Positions 63,129 through 64,000 of a DNA stretch of 64,000 nucleotides are shown piece after piece. The position numbers and the translations under genes are program-made. Source of the DNA: Hyphomicrobiales bacterium (lineage in GTDB: Bacteria; Pseudomonadota; Alphaproteobacteria; Rhizobiales; Rhizobiaceae); NCBI GenBank assembly GCA_900471485.1, contig UCEU01000008.1, positions 67,314 through 131,313 of the forward strand, read 5' to 3'. The notes beneath the pieces are model-generated. The model searched no databases. It had not been told where the DNA came from and saw only the letters and a program-made list of their open reading frames with translations. Position 1 is the stretch's first letter; each line of letters starts with the position of its first letter.

Positions 63129-63940
63129 GCTGCCCTCCGTCCGAAAATCTTACCGAAGAAGCCGCGCTTCTCGCCGGGAATGCTGATCTGCACCTCTTCG
63201 CCGGCCAGGCGGCGGGCGGCGTCGAAGTAGGCCATTGCCGGTGCGCATTTCGTGTCGGCCAGCGTGACCGGCGCGCCGATGTTGGATGCGCGCAGCACGT
63301 CCATGCTTTCGGGAATGATGCCGAGAAGCGGGATCGACAGGATCTCGAGAACGTCGTCGACCTTCAGCATGTCGCCGCGTTCGGCGCGGTTCGAATCGTA
63401 GCGCGTCAGCAGCAGGTGCTTTTCCATCCGCTCGCCGCGCTCGGCCTTCGCCGTCTTGGAATCGAGCAGACCGATGATGCGGTCGGAATCGCGAACCGAA
63501 GACACTTCCGGGTTGGTGACGACAACGGCGACGTCGGCATGGCGCATCGCAAGCGTTGCGCCGCGCTCGATACCGGCCGGGCTGTCGCAGATGATCCAGT
63601 CGAAGTGGCGCTTCAGGTCGTTCATGACGCGCTCGACACCCTCGGCGGTCAGGTTGTCCTTGTCGCGGGTCTGTGACGCCGGGAGCAGGAACAGGGTCTC
63701 GAGACGCTTGTCGCGGATCAGAGCCTGCGGCAGCTTGGCGTCGCCCTGGATGACGTTGATGAGGTCGTAGACCACGCGTCGCTCGGCGCCCATGACCAGG
63801 TCGAGATTGCGCAGACCGACGTCGAAATCGACGACGACGACCTTCTCGCCGCGCTGTGCGAGCGCTGCCCCCAGCGCCGCCGTCGACGTGGTCTTGCCAA
63901 CACCCCCTTTACCGGAGGTGACAACGATCACTTTCCCCAT
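63125..63940 (-). CDS. minD: Septum site-determining ATPase MinD
   Basis: A 271-aa deviant Walker ATPase. The loop GKGGVGKT is at residues 10-17, followed by [16 protein letters not shown] and [18 protein letters not shown]-terminal amphipathic stretch ([14 protein letters not shown]) is the membrane-targeting helix. It recruits MinC to the membrane and oscillates with MinE. The operon order minC-minD-minE is read from the right edge. Confidence 0.96.
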   Translation of the reverse strand: MGKVIVVTSGKGGVGKTTSTAALGAALAQRGEKVVVVDFDVGLRNLDLVMGAERRVVYDLINVIQGDAKLPQALIRDKRLETLFLLPASQTRDKDNLTAEGVERVMNDLKRHFDWIICDSPAGIERGATLAMRHADVAVVVTNPEVSSVRDSDRIIGLLDSKTAKAERGERMEKHLLLTRYDSNRAERGDMLKVDDVLEILSIPLLGIIPESMDVLRASNIGAPVTLADTKCAPAMAYFDAARRLAGEEVQISIPGEKRGFFGKIFGRRAA

Positions 63941-63972
63941 CTTCTTCTCCTGTGTCCTGGCCGGGTCGCGGC

Positions 63973-64000
63973 TCAGATAAGTTTCTCTGCCCTGATAGTT
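63973..64000 (-). CDS. minC: MinC C-terminus (cut by window edge)
   Basis: The minus-strand frame entering at the edge ends IRAEKLI then TGA (63973-63975), 32 bp before the minD start. The residues resemble the end of MinC proteins and the place matches minCDE. Only seven to eight codons are visible, so this rests mainly on gene order. Confidence 0.5.

Noticed and set aside
1..64000. CRISPR arrays, tRNA or rRNA genes, prophage
   Set aside because: No regularly spaced repeats, cloverleaf-like sequences or phage structural genes were recognised on reading both strands.

Overview
This window reads as an alphaproteobacterial genome of the Rhizobiales (Rhizobium/Agrobacterium/Ensifer-like). The basis is the GC-rich coding sequence, the rhaRSTPQUK / rhaD-rhaI rhamnose arrangement known from Rhizobium leguminosarum, NrtR-linked nadABC, minDE, SbcCD, CbpA/CbpM and a perfect Irr-type iron-control palindrome. 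Having min and nad genes together in an accessory-rich neighbourhood recalls the chromids of Rhizobium etli and relatives. A secondary replicon is therefore plausible, but it is an inference.

Layout. 1-10.5 kb: mostly single metabolic genes (dienelactone hydrolase, D-amino-acid transaminase, BASS transporter, YbaN-like protein, aldo/keto reductase, DUF1194 protein, cold-shock protein, class II aldolase + HAD with a divergent LysR, O-methyltransferase, GNAT). 10.5-15.3 kb: a minus-strand cluster of an XRE regulator, a BTAD/SARP-type regulator with TPRs, a 70-aa orphan peptide, YcaO, TfuA and a small helical protein. This is the most likely undescribed system here, a YcaO-TfuA peptide or protein modification locus. 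15.6-17.2 kb: a low-GC accessory patch with an IS3-family remnant and an orphan membrane protein. 17.4-25.6 kb: a siderophore-interacting protein, then a 1834-aa glutamate synthase large chain coupled to a CysJ-like diflavin reductase. 26.1-37.6 kb: SbcD-SbcC, a chemoreceptor, an LLM oxidoreductase and a three-subunit GMC dehydrogenase/cytochrome c complex. 37.9-46.6 kb: LysR, a MarR/OhrR-like repressor divergent from a chloroperoxidase-like hydrolase, NrtR-nadABC, a cupin and CbpM/CbpA. 46.7-59.1 kb: an orphan exported protein, a FAH-family hydratase and the rhamnose regulon. 59.2-64 kb: a TetR/small-peptide divergent pair, small conserved genes, a HisKA_2-type sensor kinase and minE-minD with the tail of minC.

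How the genes work together. In the rhamnose block, RhaS/T/P/Q import L-rhamnose, RhaU interconverts its anomers, RhaI isomerises, RhaK phosphorylates, and RhaD cleaves the product and oxidises lactaldehyde. RhaR (DeoR family) probably acts at a 20-bp inverted repeat between the two divergent transcripts. NrtR sits directly upstream of nadABC and two matching palindromes lie in the intergenic gap. Several other regulators (MarR, two LysR, XRE, TetR) also have a nearby palindrome that could be their operator. No tRNA, rRNA or CRISPR array was recognised.
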